Shown: in pieces, positions 34,691 through 44,393 of the stretch
Layout of the letters: every line of letters begins with the position of its first letter
Numbering within the stretch: position 1 is the first letter of the stretch
Assembly: GCF_024623325.1 (NCBI RefSeq)
Contig: NZ_JANJZD010000004.1
Span: 186,001 to 250,000 of the forward strand
DNA: 64,000 nucleotides
From: Acetatifactor muris
Lineage (GTDB): Bacteria > Bacillota > Clostridia > Lachnospirales > Lachnospiraceae
Reading direction: 5' to 3'
The notes under the pieces: generated by a model
What the model was told of the DNA's origin: nothing
Databases searched by the model: none
Seen by the model: only the letters and a program-made list of their open reading frames with translations
Translations under genes and position numbers: made by a program

Positions 34691-35302
34691 ATGGAGAAGA
34701 TATTGGTGATAGAGGATGACGAGAGCATACGCCGGGAGCTGGTGACACTGCTGGGGGCAAACGGTTATGAAACGGTGGCAGAACCGCCCTGCGATCTGGC
34801 TCTGCTGGATGTCAATCTGCCCGGTGAGAGTGGCTTCGAGCTGTGCCGTCAGCTGCGGCAGCATTCGGATGTGCCGGTGATTTTCCTGACGGGCAGAGAT
34901 TCTGCGGAGGATGAGATTCTGGGATTCGGTGTGGGGGCGGACGATTATATCCGCAAGCCCTACCATTCGTCCGTGCTGCTGGCCCGCATGGCCAGACTTC
35001 TGAAGCGCAGGAGCAGTCCGGTGATGACAGCCAGGGACCTGACGCTGAATTTAACGGAAATGACGGTGAGCCGGGATGGAAAAAGTCAGGAGCTGACGAA
35101 AAACGAGACCCGGATTCTGGCCTGTCTGATGAAAAGGGGGCTCTGTACCAGGGAGGAGATTGTGGAGGATTTGTGGGAGAATAGTCTGTATATTGATGAG
35201 AACACTTTGTATGTCAATATCAATCGTCTGAGGGAAAAGCTGGGCAGGCTGGGGGCAGAGGAGTATATCCGGACAGTCCGCGGCGTGGGGTATCGCCTGT
35301 GA
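34691..35302 (+). CDS. OmpR/PhoB-type response regulator of a BceRS-like system
   Basis: The 203-residue regulator starts at ATG 34691 behind GGAAGG. The receiver has ILVIEDDESI and LLDVNLPG with the phospho-acceptor at Asp40 rather than about 52, because the segment between strands 2 and 3 is some 12 residues shorter than usual (GYETVAEPPCDLALLD). The switch Thr (FLTGRD) and Lys (IRKPYH) are present. The C-terminus is a winged helix (LTKNETRILACLMKRG, YIRTVRGVGYRL). The stop overlaps the kinase start. Confidence 0.85.
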   Translation: MEKILVIEDDESIRRELVTLLGANGYETVAEPPCDLALLDVNLPGESGFELCRQLRQHSDVPVIFLTGRDSAEDEILGFGVGADDYIRKPYHSSVLLARMARLLKRRSSPVMTARDLTLNLTEMTVSRDGKSQELTKNETRILACLMKRGLCTREEIVEDLWENSLYIDENTLYVNINRLREKLGRLGAEEYIRTVRGVGYRL

Positions 35303-36486
35303 AGGGCGGGAAGGAGCGGGAAAAACAGAGGGTGTTGTGGGAATGCTTTCTCAGTGCGGTGCAGTCCAGGGCCGTCACGTTATGTTTTCTGGGCATAGGC
35401 GGAATTCTGGTGGCCGGGATTCTGGCCGTCGCGGGGACAGACGGAGCGCTGATGGGCATTCTGGCAGTCACCTTCCTGACAATAGTGCTGCTTTGGCTTC
35501 TGGTGAGCGGACTGCTGGAATGGAAGCGTTTTGCCGAACTGGAGCGTCTGTTGGAAGGCGTTTCGGAAAGGTATCTTCTGGGAGAAATGCTGCCAAAGCC
35601 CGTAAATCACATGGAGAGGCGCTACTTCCGGATTATGAAGGAGGTGTCCCGCTCTGCCATAGGGATTGCGGAACAGACCCGCAGAGAGAAAGAGGAATAC
35701 TGTGATTATGTGGAGAGCTGGATTCATGAGATGAAGACGCCGCTGACTGCCTGTACCCTGATTCTCGACGGCGCGATTTCCGGCGGCAGCATGCTTTCCG
35801 GTGACAGAGAGAGGGAGAAGCCGACAGACACAGGATTCCCGGGCGATCCTTCCGGAGAGAAACCGGATGCCGGGGAGCGGATGTGCGAAAGGGGATCAGA
35901 ATTGCGCAGACCGCGGCGGGAATTGAAACGGGCCGATAACCTGACGGAAAGCATCCTGTATTACGCCAGACTGCGCACGGCGGAAAAAGATGTGAAGATC
36001 AGAGCATTTTCCGCTGCTGAGAGCATAGGAGAGGCCGTGCGGAGCCAGATGGAACTGCTGATCGGAGCCGGTATCAGTGTGGAGACGGAAGGCGATTTCA
36101 CAGTTTACTCAGATGAGAAATCTCTCTGCTTTATACTGAAACAGCTTCTGGTCAACTGTGCGAAATATTGTCCGGGCTGTCATATCAGGATTCGGGCAGA
36201 GGAAGGCGTGATTTCCGTATGGGACAATGGTCCCGGCATTCCGGCTCACGAGCTTCACAGAGTGACAGAGCGGGGATTTACCGGAAGCGTCGGAAGGGCG
36301 GCGCCGCTTTGGAGGTCGGAAGGGAAGGAAGATATCGCTGCGGATGCGGGAAATCCCGGGAGAGGAACCGGCATGGGACTGTATATCGTGAAGGAACTCT
36401 GTGACCGCCTGGGAATCACCATGGAGATTACGTCGGAGGAAGGGGCGTTTACCTGTGTTGCACTGGGGTATGACAGCCGCGCATAA
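35299..36486 (+). CDS. Intramembrane-sensing histidine kinase, BceS-like
   Basis: The GTG start at 35299 overlaps the regulator stop (GTGA). The 395-residue kinase has two closely spaced membrane helices (about 25-70) with almost no extracellular loop, as in BceS kinases. His143 lies in SWIHEMKTPL, the N-box in LLVNCAKYC, and the G-boxes in WDNGPGIP and GTGMGLYIVKEL. An unusual hydrophilic insert of about 50 residues, rich in Glu/Gly/Pro (about 165-210), separates the two dimerisation helices. Confidence 0.85.
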   Translation: MKGGKEREKQRVLWECFLSAVQSRAVTLCFLGIGGILVAGILAVAGTDGALMGILAVTFLTIVLLWLLVSGLLEWKRFAELERLLEGVSERYLLGEMLPKPVNHMERRYFRIMKEVSRSAIGIAEQTRREKEEYCDYVESWIHEMKTPLTACTLILDGAISGGSMLSGDREREKPTDTGFPGDPSGEKPDAGERMCERGSELRRPRRELKRADNLTESILYYARLRTAEKDVKIRAFSAAESIGEAVRSQMELLIGAGISVETEGDFTVYSDEKSLCFILKQLLVNCAKYCPGCHIRIRAEEGVISVWDNGPGIPAHELHRVTERGFTGSVGRAAPLWRSEGKEDIAADAGNPGRGTGMGLYIVKELCDRLGITMEITSEEGAFTCVALGYDSRA

Positions 36487-36487
36487 C

Positions 36488-36503
36488 CTTACAAAACCGT
36501 AAG
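36488..36503 (+). promoter_or_regulatory. Candidate response-regulator binding site before the ABC genes
   Basis: CTTACA-AAAC-CGTAAG is a near-perfect dyad of the TTACA-N4-TGTAA type expected for BceR-like regulators. It lies between the kinase stop and the ATPase start (36585). Promoter boxes after it are weak (TAAGAT near 36547). Confidence 0.5.
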
Positions 36504-36584
36504 AGAAACGAAGAATTACGTTAGAACACTCTCGTCATCTGTGTGTTAAGATAAAGGCAAATAAAAGCATGAGAGGTGACAGGG

Positions 36585-37349
36585 ATGAATGGAATTCTGG
36601 AAATCGAAAATGTGACAAAATATTACGGCAGAGGCAGCGTGGTTACGAAGGCACTGGACGGGATTTCCTTCTGTGTAAAAAAAGGGGAATTCACCGCGAT
36701 TATGGGAGCTTCCGGCTCCGGGAAAAGTACGTTGCTGAATGTGATTTCCACTATTGACAGGGTCAGCTCCGGGACCATACGTGTGGACGGCAGGGAACTG
36801 ACGAAAATGAAGGAAAACGAGCTCTCCATATTCCGGCGGGACAGACTGGGATTTATCTTTCAGGAGTATAATCTGCTGGACACCCTGACCATAGGGGAGA
36901 ATATTGTGCTGCCCCTGAATCTGAGGAAAATGAATTATGAGGAGAGCGATGGCAGGCTCCGAAAGGCGGCGGAGGCGCTGGATGTGGCGGCCTGGCTGGA
37001 CAAATTCCCACGGGAGTTGTCCGGGGGACAGAAGCAGCGGGCTGCCTGTGCCAGGGCCATGATCACGGACCCTGCGCTGGTGCTGGCAGATGAGCCCACA
37101 GGCGCGCTGGACTCCGCGAATGCCAAAAACCTGATGAAGACCTTTCAGATGATGAACCATTCTCTGGGTTCCACGATTCTGATGGTCACTCATGACGCTT
37201 TGATGGGCTCCTATGCGGACAGGGTGCTGTTCTTAAAGGATGGCAGGATTTGGAATGAAGTCCACAGAGGCGTAAGAAGCAGACAGGATATGTACAGAGA
37301 AATCTGGTCGACCTGCGCGGCGTTGGGAGGTGAGACGGATGTATTTTAA
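36585..37349 (+). CDS. BceA-like ABC transporter ATPase
   Basis: The 254-residue ATPase has Walker A GASGSGKST, IFQEYNLLDTLT (typical of the MacB/BceA group), signature [15 protein letters not shown] and Walker B LVLADEPTGALD. It works with the large FtsX-type permease that follows and overlaps it by 11 bp. Together with the preceding kinase and regulator it forms the standard sensing and detoxification module for cell-wall-active peptides such as bacitracin or lantibiotics. Confidence 0.9.
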   Translation: MNGILEIENVTKYYGRGSVVTKALDGISFCVKKGEFTAIMGASGSGKSTLLNVISTIDRVSSGTIRVDGRELTKMKENELSIFRRDRLGFIFQEYNLLDTLTIGENIVLPLNLRKMNYEESDGRLRKAAEALDVAAWLDKFPRELSGGQKQRAACARAMITDPALVLADEPTGALDSANAKNLMKTFQMMNHSLGSTILMVTHDALMGSYADRVLFLKDGRIWNEVHRGVRSRQDMYREIWSTCAALGGETDVF

Positions 37350-39312
37350 GCTTGCATTCAGGAATGTGAAACGACAGCTGGGAAATTATCTGATTTATTT
37401 TATGACTGTCGCAATGACAGTGGCGCTGCTTTTTGCTGTAAACAATATTATCTACAGCAGGAATCTGGCGGTGTTCGTGGATCGGGGCGAGAGTGCGAAA
37501 ACAATGCTGCAGATTATCGTGGTCATGATTTCCATGGTGGTGGCTTTCGTGTTAAGCTATGCCACTTCCTTCCTGCTGAAACGCAGAAAACGGGAATTCG
37601 GCACTTACCTGACGCTGGGGATGACCAGGGGGGATCTTCTGACTCTCTTCCTTGCAGAGACAATGCTGATCTGTATGATTGCCCTGGGTGCGGGACTGGC
37701 GGCGGGAAGCTTTCTCTTTCAGGGACTTATGGCGGTGATGATGAAACTGCTGGAGATGCGTTTTGCCGTGGGGGCCTATTCCGCGGAAGGATTTTCCCGG
37801 ACAATTCTGCTGACAGTGGGTATCTTCCTGACGGCTTCCATTGCTTCCGCAGTGTACCTGAAGCATGTCAGTATTTTTGACCTGATTCAGGGAGAGAAAA
37901 AGGTGGAGAAAGGGGTACGGCATCCCATGGGCTGTTTCCTTCTGGCACTGGTGTCCCTGGCAGGAATGACTGGCTGTATCGCATTCTTTTTCCGGGAGGT
38001 GGACCAGATGCTTTCCGGCGGTGGGAAGCTGGAGAGCACAGGCATATTGCTGAGCGGATTTATCCTGTCCGTAATGGGTTTTCACTGGGGAACAGCGAAA
38101 AGTATGGTGGCGTTATTCCTGCGTATGCGCGGCTTTCGAAACCGCGGCGCCAATACCTTTGTGCTGAGGCAGCTGTCGGGAAGCTTAAGTGCAAATTCGA
38201 TGATGCTCGGCACATTGGCGCTTCTGATGACCTTTGCGGTGGTGGGGACCAATCTTTCCTTCATTCAGAAGGCAGGCCGGGAGGAGGCGCTGCTCAGCGA
38301 ATACCCTTATGACATTATATATTATTCCGGCAAATATGATCCCGGCAACAGTACCTTACCTCCGGAGGAGGCAGAATCCGTCATTGAGAAGTATGCGGGA
38401 ATCCAAGAGAAAATTCCTTATCGTATCTTTGAAACGGGAAGACAGGATTTTTACAGCAGGACGAAATGGTATGAGGAGCGGATGGCACCCGGAGACAGCT
38501 TTATGATGGTGAGCGATTTCAACGCTGTCATGGCACCCCTTGGAGTGGAGGCTGTCACGCTGGAAGGACAGTACATGATCGTGGGGAATGACCCGAAGGC
38601 GGGGCAGTCAGACTGGTCGGATATGGTATATGAATGGGGAGGAAATTCCTACACATTTCACAGTTGCCGTCTGGACTATCCGAAAATAAGCTATCTGTAT
38701 TTCTATGTGGTGGTACCGGACGAAGCTGTGAAGAGTATGAAATGTGTGGAACAAAATGTTGCCTATCTCACAGAGCAGAGCAGGTACGACGGGATGGCAT
38801 TGGAACAGGCGCTCAGGCAGGTGATTTACGCTTCCCGGGAAGGGGAGGATTCTTCGGAAGACAAAAGGCATGCATTTGAGATCAGGGAGTATCACAGACA
38901 GGAGGAGAACAATGTATCGGCAATCCTGGTGGTGAGCGCGCTGTTCGTATCCGCGGTATTCCTGCTGCTGGTCATGGCGATTCTGGCGTTGAAGACCCTG
39001 TCCTCTCTGGGAGAGGACAGACAGCGCTATGAGATATGCTTCCGGCTGGGAATGGGGGAGAGGGAACAGTGCCGTGCATTGTTCCGGCAGACCTTCAGTT
39101 TCTTCCTGTTTCCCTTTATTCTGCCCTGTGTCATGAACATTCCGGTGGCCTGGTTCGGCAGGCATGTGATGCGGCTTGCACAGATGGAAGCTGCGGCGGA
39201 GACCGTTCCGCTGATTACCGGAATTGTGGCGTCGGGCATGGCGCTGCTGTATCTGCTGTATTATACGGCTGCATATCTGATTGCGAAGAGGACGGTGGTC
39301 AGGGGAGGATGA
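37339..39312 (+). CDS. BceB-like ABC transporter permease (FtsX family)
   Basis: The 657-residue permease starts inside the ATPase gene behind GGGAGGTG. It has about ten membrane helices and the large extracellular domain of BceB proteins between helices 7 and 8 (about residues 310-520). The N-terminal YFKLAFRNVKRQLGNYLIYF and the KRRKREFGTYLTLGM coupling region are FtsX-like. It would shield or remove antimicrobial peptides from lipid II-cycle intermediates and signal to the kinase through the membrane. Confidence 0.9.
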   Translation: MYFKLAFRNVKRQLGNYLIYFMTVAMTVALLFAVNNIIYSRNLAVFVDRGESAKTMLQIIVVMISMVVAFVLSYATSFLLKRRKREFGTYLTLGMTRGDLLTLFLAETMLICMIALGAGLAAGSFLFQGLMAVMMKLLEMRFAVGAYSAEGFSRTILLTVGIFLTASIASAVYLKHVSIFDLIQGEKKVEKGVRHPMGCFLLALVSLAGMTGCIAFFFREVDQMLSGGGKLESTGILLSGFILSVMGFHWGTAKSMVALFLRMRGFRNRGANTFVLRQLSGSLSANSMMLGTLALLMTFAVVGTNLSFIQKAGREEALLSEYPYDIIYYSGKYDPGNSTLPPEEAESVIEKYAGIQEKIPYRIFETGRQDFYSRTKWYEERMAPGDSFMMVSDFNAVMAPLGVEAVTLEGQYMIVGNDPKAGQSDWSDMVYEWGGNSYTFHSCRLDYPKISYLYFYVVVPDEAVKSMKCVEQNVAYLTEQSRYDGMALEQALRQVIYASREGEDSSEDKRHAFEIREYHRQEENNVSAILVVSALFVSAVFLLLVMAILALKTLSSLGEDRQRYEICFRLGMGEREQCRALFRQTFSFFLFPFILPCVMNIPVAWFGRHVMRLAQMEAAAETVPLITGIVASGMALLYLLYYTAAYLIAKRTVVRGG

Positions 39313-39336
39313 GGTTTCAGGAGCTTTTTGCCGATA

Positions 39337-39374
39337 AAGCAACCGTTTACAAAATAATCCTCCGACTGTATAAT
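39337..39374 (+). promoter_or_regulatory. Promoter with overlapping cre-like site before the HAD gene
   Basis: TTTACA (39346-39351) and TATAAT (39369-39374) are 17 bp apart. The 16 bases at 39337-39352 (core GCAACCGTTTACA) fit the CcpA cre consensus with one mismatch and cover the -35 box, which would give catabolite repression. The cre assignment is an inference. Confidence 0.6.
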
Positions 39375-39422
39375 GATGCCATACAAATGTGCCGCCAGGC
39401 TGCGAAAGGAGTCCGAGTGCTT

Positions 39423-40121
39423 ATGATACGTGCAGTTATTTTTGATGTGGACGGAACTTTATATAATGAAACGGATGTGAAAATGCTGGCAGAATTATCC
39501 ATCGCAGAGTATTTGTGCAACCGTTCCGGAATAAATGTGGATTCCATATATTCTACATTCCGCAGAGTAAAAAGGCAGGTGATTCAGACGCACAGGGGGC
39601 TGCCTGAAGCAAACGACAGAAACAAATGGTACCGGGAGCTGCTGAGGGAACTGAATATCAGCGGCATAACCGACGAAGAGCTGAGCGGGCGCTACTGGCA
39701 GGTGATATATGACAACATGAAACCCTTCGAGGACTTTGTATATATTCTGCCGGAACTGGTGGAAAGGTATCAATTGTATATTCTGACCGATGAACTGCTG
39801 GATATTCATAAGCGTAAGCTGAAGTGCCTGGGACTGGACAGTATTTTTAGAAAGACTTTTTCCGCGGAGCAGGCGGGCGTCACGAAGCCGGATAAAAAGC
39901 TGTTCCGGTATGCCATAAGTGAAATCGGCGAGCCGGAGAGCAGCATCCTGATGGTGGGAGACAATCCTGTGGCGGATATCCGGGGAGGAAAACGGGCGGG
40001 AATCAGAACAGCATGGTTAAAGAGAGGAAAGTATCATTATTATCCCCAAAGCGAAGAGGAAAAGGCGGATATTGAATTTACGAGTTATGTACAGCTGGTG
40101 GGGAAGATTGAAGGGCTGTAA
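39423..40121 (+). CDS. HAD family phosphatase
   Basis: The 232-residue HAD hydrolase has motif I FDVDGTLYNETD, motif II LYILTDE, Lys in VTKPDKKLF and motif IV MVGDNPVADIRGGKRAG. The alpha-helical cap (about 20-95) is of the C1 type. Phosphoglycolate, beta-phosphoglucomutase-like or nucleotide substrates are all possible. It has its own promoter and closes the region before the AT-rich island. GTG 39417 is an alternative start. Confidence 0.8.
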   Translation: MIRAVIFDVDGTLYNETDVKMLAELSIAEYLCNRSGINVDSIYSTFRRVKRQVIQTHRGLPEANDRNKWYRELLRELNISGITDEELSGRYWQVIYDNMKPFEDFVYILPELVERYQLYILTDELLDIHKRKLKCLGLDSIFRKTFSAEQAGVTKPDKKLFRYAISEIGEPESSILMVGDNPVADIRGGKRAGIRTAWLKRGKYHYYPQSEEEKADIEFTSYVQLVGKIEGL

Positions 40122-40208
40122 CCGATATTTTAAGTTAATCCAATAATGTGGCCGAACTGTTGAGGGTATATTTGAGGATACAATTTCGCAGTATCAGCGA
40201 ATGTCTGG

Positions 40209-40448
40209 TTAACTTTTCGTTTTTTCTTTCAGGGAAGCGAGTATCTGCGCATCCCTGAAATTTATGCTTTCCAGGTATTTCAACCGATGGCTCATGAGTA
40301 CTTTATGATCATATAGGATGTGAAATAATCTGAAATCAATTTTAGTATTGTCCTGTCTATTCAATCGATCCATCAGGTAATCATAATATTTCAATCCGAA
40401 TATGGCAGTTTTATTATAGGCTCTGCCGGGGGCGGGGCGAATGATCAA
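40209..40448 (-). other. Unrecognised minus-strand fragment at the island edge
   Basis: An open frame of 79 codons from TTG 40448 extends upstream without a start for about 14 more codons to a TGA. The product (AIFGLKYYDYLMDRLNRQ, LFHILYDHKVLMSHRLKYL) has natural composition but I do not recognise it. Lack of a ribosome binding site suggests the C-terminal remnant of a lost gene. A short stretch (40360-40390) resembles 49525-49560 at the far end of the island. Confidence 0.3.
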
Positions 40449-40535
40449 CTGTATAAAATGATCGCCGAGCCAGTGTGACTTTTTACTTCAAAAAGCAGGT
40501 ATGCTACTTTTATGCTATTTGGTTGTAGCATTTTG

Positions 40536-40564
40536 TTGCATACTCTTTTATTTTGTCATATAAT
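40536..40564 (+). promoter_or_regulatory. Promoter of the ABC exporter island
   Basis: TTGCAT (40536-40541) and TATAAT (40559-40564) have 17-bp spacing. It is the only convincing promoter upstream of the ABC gene series. Confidence 0.65.
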
Positions 40565-40615
40565 GTTACTGTAAATCAAAATTCTGTCATGTTACTGCTT
40601 AAAGCAGAACAGATC

Positions 40616-40738
40616 ATGGGCAATATCCGGAAGCTGAAAGAGAAAACCATCATGAAACTGCATTATGCTAATCGATACCAGGTGAAGTACTGTGAAAAAA
40701 GACTTAGAAAACCGCTAAAAAATAAACAGCAATTATGA
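40616..40738 (+). CDS. Small basic peptide ORF (doubtful)
   Basis: A 40-codon ORF lies between the island promoter and the first ABC gene. It is very basic, with one cysteine (RYQVKYCEKRLRKPL). The ribosome binding site is weak. Because a radical-SAM stub and several exporters follow, it could be a relic precursor peptide, but it could as well be non-coding. Confidence 0.25.
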   Translation: MGNIRKLKEKTIMKLHYANRYQVKYCEKRLRKPLKNKQQL

Positions 40739-40767
40739 GATCTTTCGTAATATTGTAAGGAGAGGAC

Positions 40768-42572
40768 ATGCAAAAGGAAAAGATAAAAATTTCATTTGCC
40801 TTCATTTTGAAAAATATTTCATATATGATTCGTTATAGCTATAGTAATTGCAGAATGCGTGTAATAGGCATTTTTATAATAGCGTTGTTTAGCGGTATCA
40901 ATGCGGCGAATGTTACGTTGTTTTATAAATATGCAATAGAATCTTTTGAGCGCGAAAATCCTCTCCTTTTTCTATTAATCACAATAATGGTATATTTACT
41001 GATACATTTATTTAATGTGACAGTAAGCAATATCTTTACAAATGTAAAATTTCCAATATGGGATTTGAAAATTAAGAATGGACTTTCCAAAATACTTTAT
41101 GACAAATATATTTCTATTGATCTTTCTGACATAAATAATGCAGATTTTTATAACAGGTATGTCAGGGCATTAAATGAAGCAGACCAGCGTGCTGTGCTGA
41201 TTCTTAATACATTACAATATTTTCTGTCTAACCTGTTTTCAGTTTTGGGAATTGTATCAGTAGTAGCAATATTGAATCCGATCCTGATCCTTTTTTCCAT
41301 TATTCCCGTGATAAGTTCTACTTTTATTAATATGAAAATAACAAAAAAAGATTTGATTATGAAATGGCTCTAACCAGGGAAAACCGAAAAGCAGATTATA
41401 TAAAACGAATATTTTCTTTGCCGCAATTCAGAGAGGAAATCAGGACACATGATTACAAAGAATTGTTGTTTCATAAATATTCAAGTTCAAATGAAGAAAT
41501 TATTAATACTATAAAAACGAAAATGCCTTCTATTGTAAGGATATCTGTATTTGGAGCAAATCTGTTTTCGCTGATAAATTATAGCATCCCTGCTGTGTAT
41601 TTGGGATGGCAGGTATTGGACAGGATAATTGATATTGGCAATTTTACCACACTTCTTATCGGGACGGCTAATCTGAGCAGTTCACTTTTTTACATGGTAA
41701 TTTTAATACCACAAATGGCGGAGCATTCTCTGTTTGTCAACAATTTAAGAGAGATATTAGAGTATAAATCTTCAATGGAATCGACAGAAGATTTAAAAAT
41801 CGTACAAAAAGAAAAGAATCATTCCATTTTACTGGATAATGTGTCATTCAGATATAACAGCAGTGCGGACAACATTTTAAAGAATATATCGTTAAGAATA
41901 GACAAAGGTGAAAAAATTGCATTAGTGGGAGAAAACGGTGCAGGAAAGTCAACTTTGATAAAGCTGATTTTAAGGCTGTATGACCCACAGAGCGGCAGCA
42001 TGTATTTAGACGAAGAGAATTATAAGGACCTGGATGTAAGTTCCTTAAGACAGGAAATCGCAGTTGTTTATCAGGACTTTCAGGCCTTTGCATTTTCCAT
42101 TGGAGAGAATGTGCTCACAAAGGAACTGGGGGGAAGGGAAGATGAGGACAAGGTATGGGAAGCCTTGAAGAAAAGCGGACTTTCTACTAAAATTGAAAAT
42201 CTTCCAGATAAATTAAATACACCATTGACAGATGAGTTTGAAGAAAATGGAATTAGTTTTTCGGGGGGTGAGAACCAGAAACTGGCTATTGCAAGAGCAA
42301 TGTGCAAGGACGCAGGTGTGATTATAATGGATGAACCATCCAGCAGTTTAGACCCTTTGTCGGAGTATGATATGTATTTACAAATGCTTAATATGTGCAG
42401 AGACAAGACATTGATTTTGATTTCGCATCGATTATATTCCACGAAAATGGTGGATAAAATTTATTATATGGAAAGCGGTTCCATATTGGAATGTGGAAGT
42501 CATGAGGAATTGATGAAACAAAATGGAAAGTATGCGAGAATGTATCATATTCAGGCTGAACAATATAGATAG
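40768..42572 (+). pseudogene. ABC exporter (TMD-NBD) split by a frameshift at A7
   Basis: The gene starts at ATG 40768 behind AAGGAGAGG. The first frame gives 201 residues of transmembrane domain and stops at 41373. The second frame, from the run of seven A's at 41343-41349 onward, continues the same protein (FDYEMALTRENRKADYIKRI, matching the intact paralogue) through Walker A GENGAGKST and signature SFSGGENQKLAIARAM to 42572. A -1 slip on A_AAA_AAA would restore a protein of about 600 residues, so it may be a fresh pseudogene, a slippage-expressed gene, or a sequencing error. The ATPase half is nearly identical to the next gene. Confidence 0.8.
41706..42566 (+). repeat. 861-bp near-identical direct repeat, copy 1 (ATPase segment)
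   Basis: From ATACCACAAATGGCGG to CAGGCTGAACAATAT this segment matches 43495-44355 at a constant offset of 1789 bp. The one difference I noticed is T41819 versus C43608, a silent change. The transmembrane-coding parts before it are clearly diverged, which points to recent gene conversion of the ATPase domain. Confidence 0.9.
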
Positions 42573-42585
42573 GGTGGTGAGATGA

Positions 42586-44361
42586 ATGCGAGTTATTAAA
42601 AACAACTTATATATACTCAGAATGGTTTATGCCGCCGATAAAAGAAGAATAATATTTATGATTTTTCTTTCGTTGATTTCAACTTCAAAAAATATTATCA
42701 ACGTTTTATTAATTAAACTGATACTGGACTGTATCATTCGATACCAATCATTTTCGCTTCTGGCATTGTTTGTCCTTGCGGAAAGAATTATTTCAACTAT
42801 ATTGAGTTATTGCGAGTGCTTGCTGCAATGGGAAAAATGTCCTGTATGCGACAGTATTATTAAAGAGTACATGTTAAAAAGAATATATACAAAATCCTTA
42901 AAAATTCAAGTATCGGCTTTGGATTATCCAGAGTTCTACGATAAGTTTACCAGGGCAATTGATGAAGCCGAACGAAGAGCACCTGCGATAATTGCTACAA
43001 TTGAAAACTTTATGACATCAGTACTCACAATATTTTCAATTTCAACTATAATAATACTTTTAGACTGGAAACTAATATTTTTATCTCTTATTTCGGCTAT
43101 AATCAGTGTTTTGATCAATATTTTTACAATAAAACTTGATTATAAGAAAAGTAACGCTCTGACCAGACCTAAACGTAAAATTGAGTATGTACGGAGATTA
43201 TTTTATTTGCCTCAATATATTGAAGAAATGAAAACGAACAATTATAATAAACTACTATTCACAAAGATTGAAAACGGTGCCGAAGAATATAATACCCAGA
43301 TCAAAAGATATCAGCCTGAGATTGCTTTCTTTGATATTATCAGAAGTTGGCAGACTTTTGTAATAAATTTTGGGATAGCATCTGTGCTGGTTGGTGAAAA
43401 AATAGTCAGAGGGGTTATTGATGCGGCTTCCTTCACCAGCCTGATTTATGCGTCTGCTACATTAAGTGGTTCACTGTCAGATTTATTCTCTGTTATACCA
43501 CAAATGGCGGAGCATTCTCTGTTTGTCAACAATTTAAGAGAGATATTAGAGTATAAATCTTCAATGGAATCGACAGAAGATTTAAAAATCGTACAAAAAG
43601 AAAAGAACCATTCCATTTTACTGGATAATGTGTCATTCAGATATAACAGCAGTGCGGACAACATTTTAAAGAATATATCGTTAAGAATAGACAAAGGTGA
43701 AAAAATTGCATTAGTGGGAGAAAACGGTGCAGGAAAGTCAACTTTGATAAAGCTGATTTTAAGGCTGTATGACCCACAGAGCGGCAGCATGTATTTAGAC
43801 GAAGAGAATTATAAGGACCTGGATGTAAGTTCCTTAAGACAGGAAATCGCAGTTGTTTATCAGGACTTTCAGGCCTTTGCATTTTCCATTGGAGAGAATG
43901 TGCTCACAAAGGAACTGGGGGGAAGGGAAGATGAGGACAAGGTATGGGAAGCCTTGAAGAAAAGCGGACTTTCTACTAAAATTGAAAATCTTCCAGATAA
44001 ATTAAATACACCATTGACAGATGAGTTTGAAGAAAATGGAATTAGTTTTTCGGGGGGTGAGAACCAGAAACTGGCTATTGCAAGAGCAATGTGCAAGGAC
44101 GCAGGTGTGATTATAATGGATGAACCATCCAGCAGTTTAGACCCTTTGTCGGAGTATGATATGTATTTACAAATGCTTAATATGTGCAGAGACAAGACAT
44201 TGATTTTGATTTCGCATCGATTATATTCCACGAAAATGGTGGATAAAATTTATTATATGGAAAGCGGTTCCATATTGGAATGTGGAAGTCATGAGGAATT
44301 GATGAAACAAAATGGAAAGTATGCGAGAATGTATCATATTCAGGCTGAACAATATGGATGA
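42586..44361 (+). CDS. ABC exporter (transmembrane plus ATPase half-transporter)
   Basis: The 591-residue half-transporter has about six membrane helices in residues 1-300, then the ATPase domain with GENGAGKST, Q-loop VVYQDFQAFAF, SFSGGENQKLAIARAM and VIIMDEPSSSLDPLSEYD. It is the intact partner of the frameshifted gene upstream, 13 bp away, and would form a homo- or heterodimer. The cargo is unknown; peptide export or immunity fits the surroundings. Codon use is AT-rich compared with the flanking chromosome. Confidence 0.85.
   Translation: MRVIKNNLYILRMVYAADKRRIIFMIFLSLISTSKNIINVLLIKLILDCIIRYQSFSLLALFVLAERIISTILSYCECLLQWEKCPVCDSIIKEYMLKRIYTKSLKIQVSALDYPEFYDKFTRAIDEAERRAPAIIATIENFMTSVLTIFSISTIIILLDWKLIFLSLISAIISVLINIFTIKLDYKKSNALTRPKRKIEYVRRLFYLPQYIEEMKTNNYNKLLFTKIENGAEEYNTQIKRYQPEIAFFDIIRSWQTFVINFGIASVLVGEKIVRGVIDAASFTSLIYASATLSGSLSDLFSVIPQMAEHSLFVNNLREILEYKSSMESTEDLKIVQKEKNHSILLDNVSFRYNSSADNILKNISLRIDKGEKIALVGENGAGKSTLIKLILRLYDPQSGSMYLDEENYKDLDVSSLRQEIAVVYQDFQAFAFSIGENVLTKELGGREDEDKVWEALKKSGLSTKIENLPDKLNTPLTDEFEENGISFSGGENQKLAIARAMCKDAGVIIMDEPSSSLDPLSEYDMYLQMLNMCRDKTLILISHRLYSTKMVDKIYYMESGSILECGSHEELMKQNGKYARMYHIQAEQYG
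43495..44355 (+). repeat. 861-bp near-identical direct repeat, copy 2 (ATPase segment)
   Basis: This is the partner of 41706-42566. Recombination between the two copies would delete or duplicate 1789 bp and fuse the upstream transmembrane part to this ATPase part in frame. Confidence 0.9.
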
Positions 44362-44393
44362 GGTTGGTTTATTTCTTCAGGAGGGAGAACACC

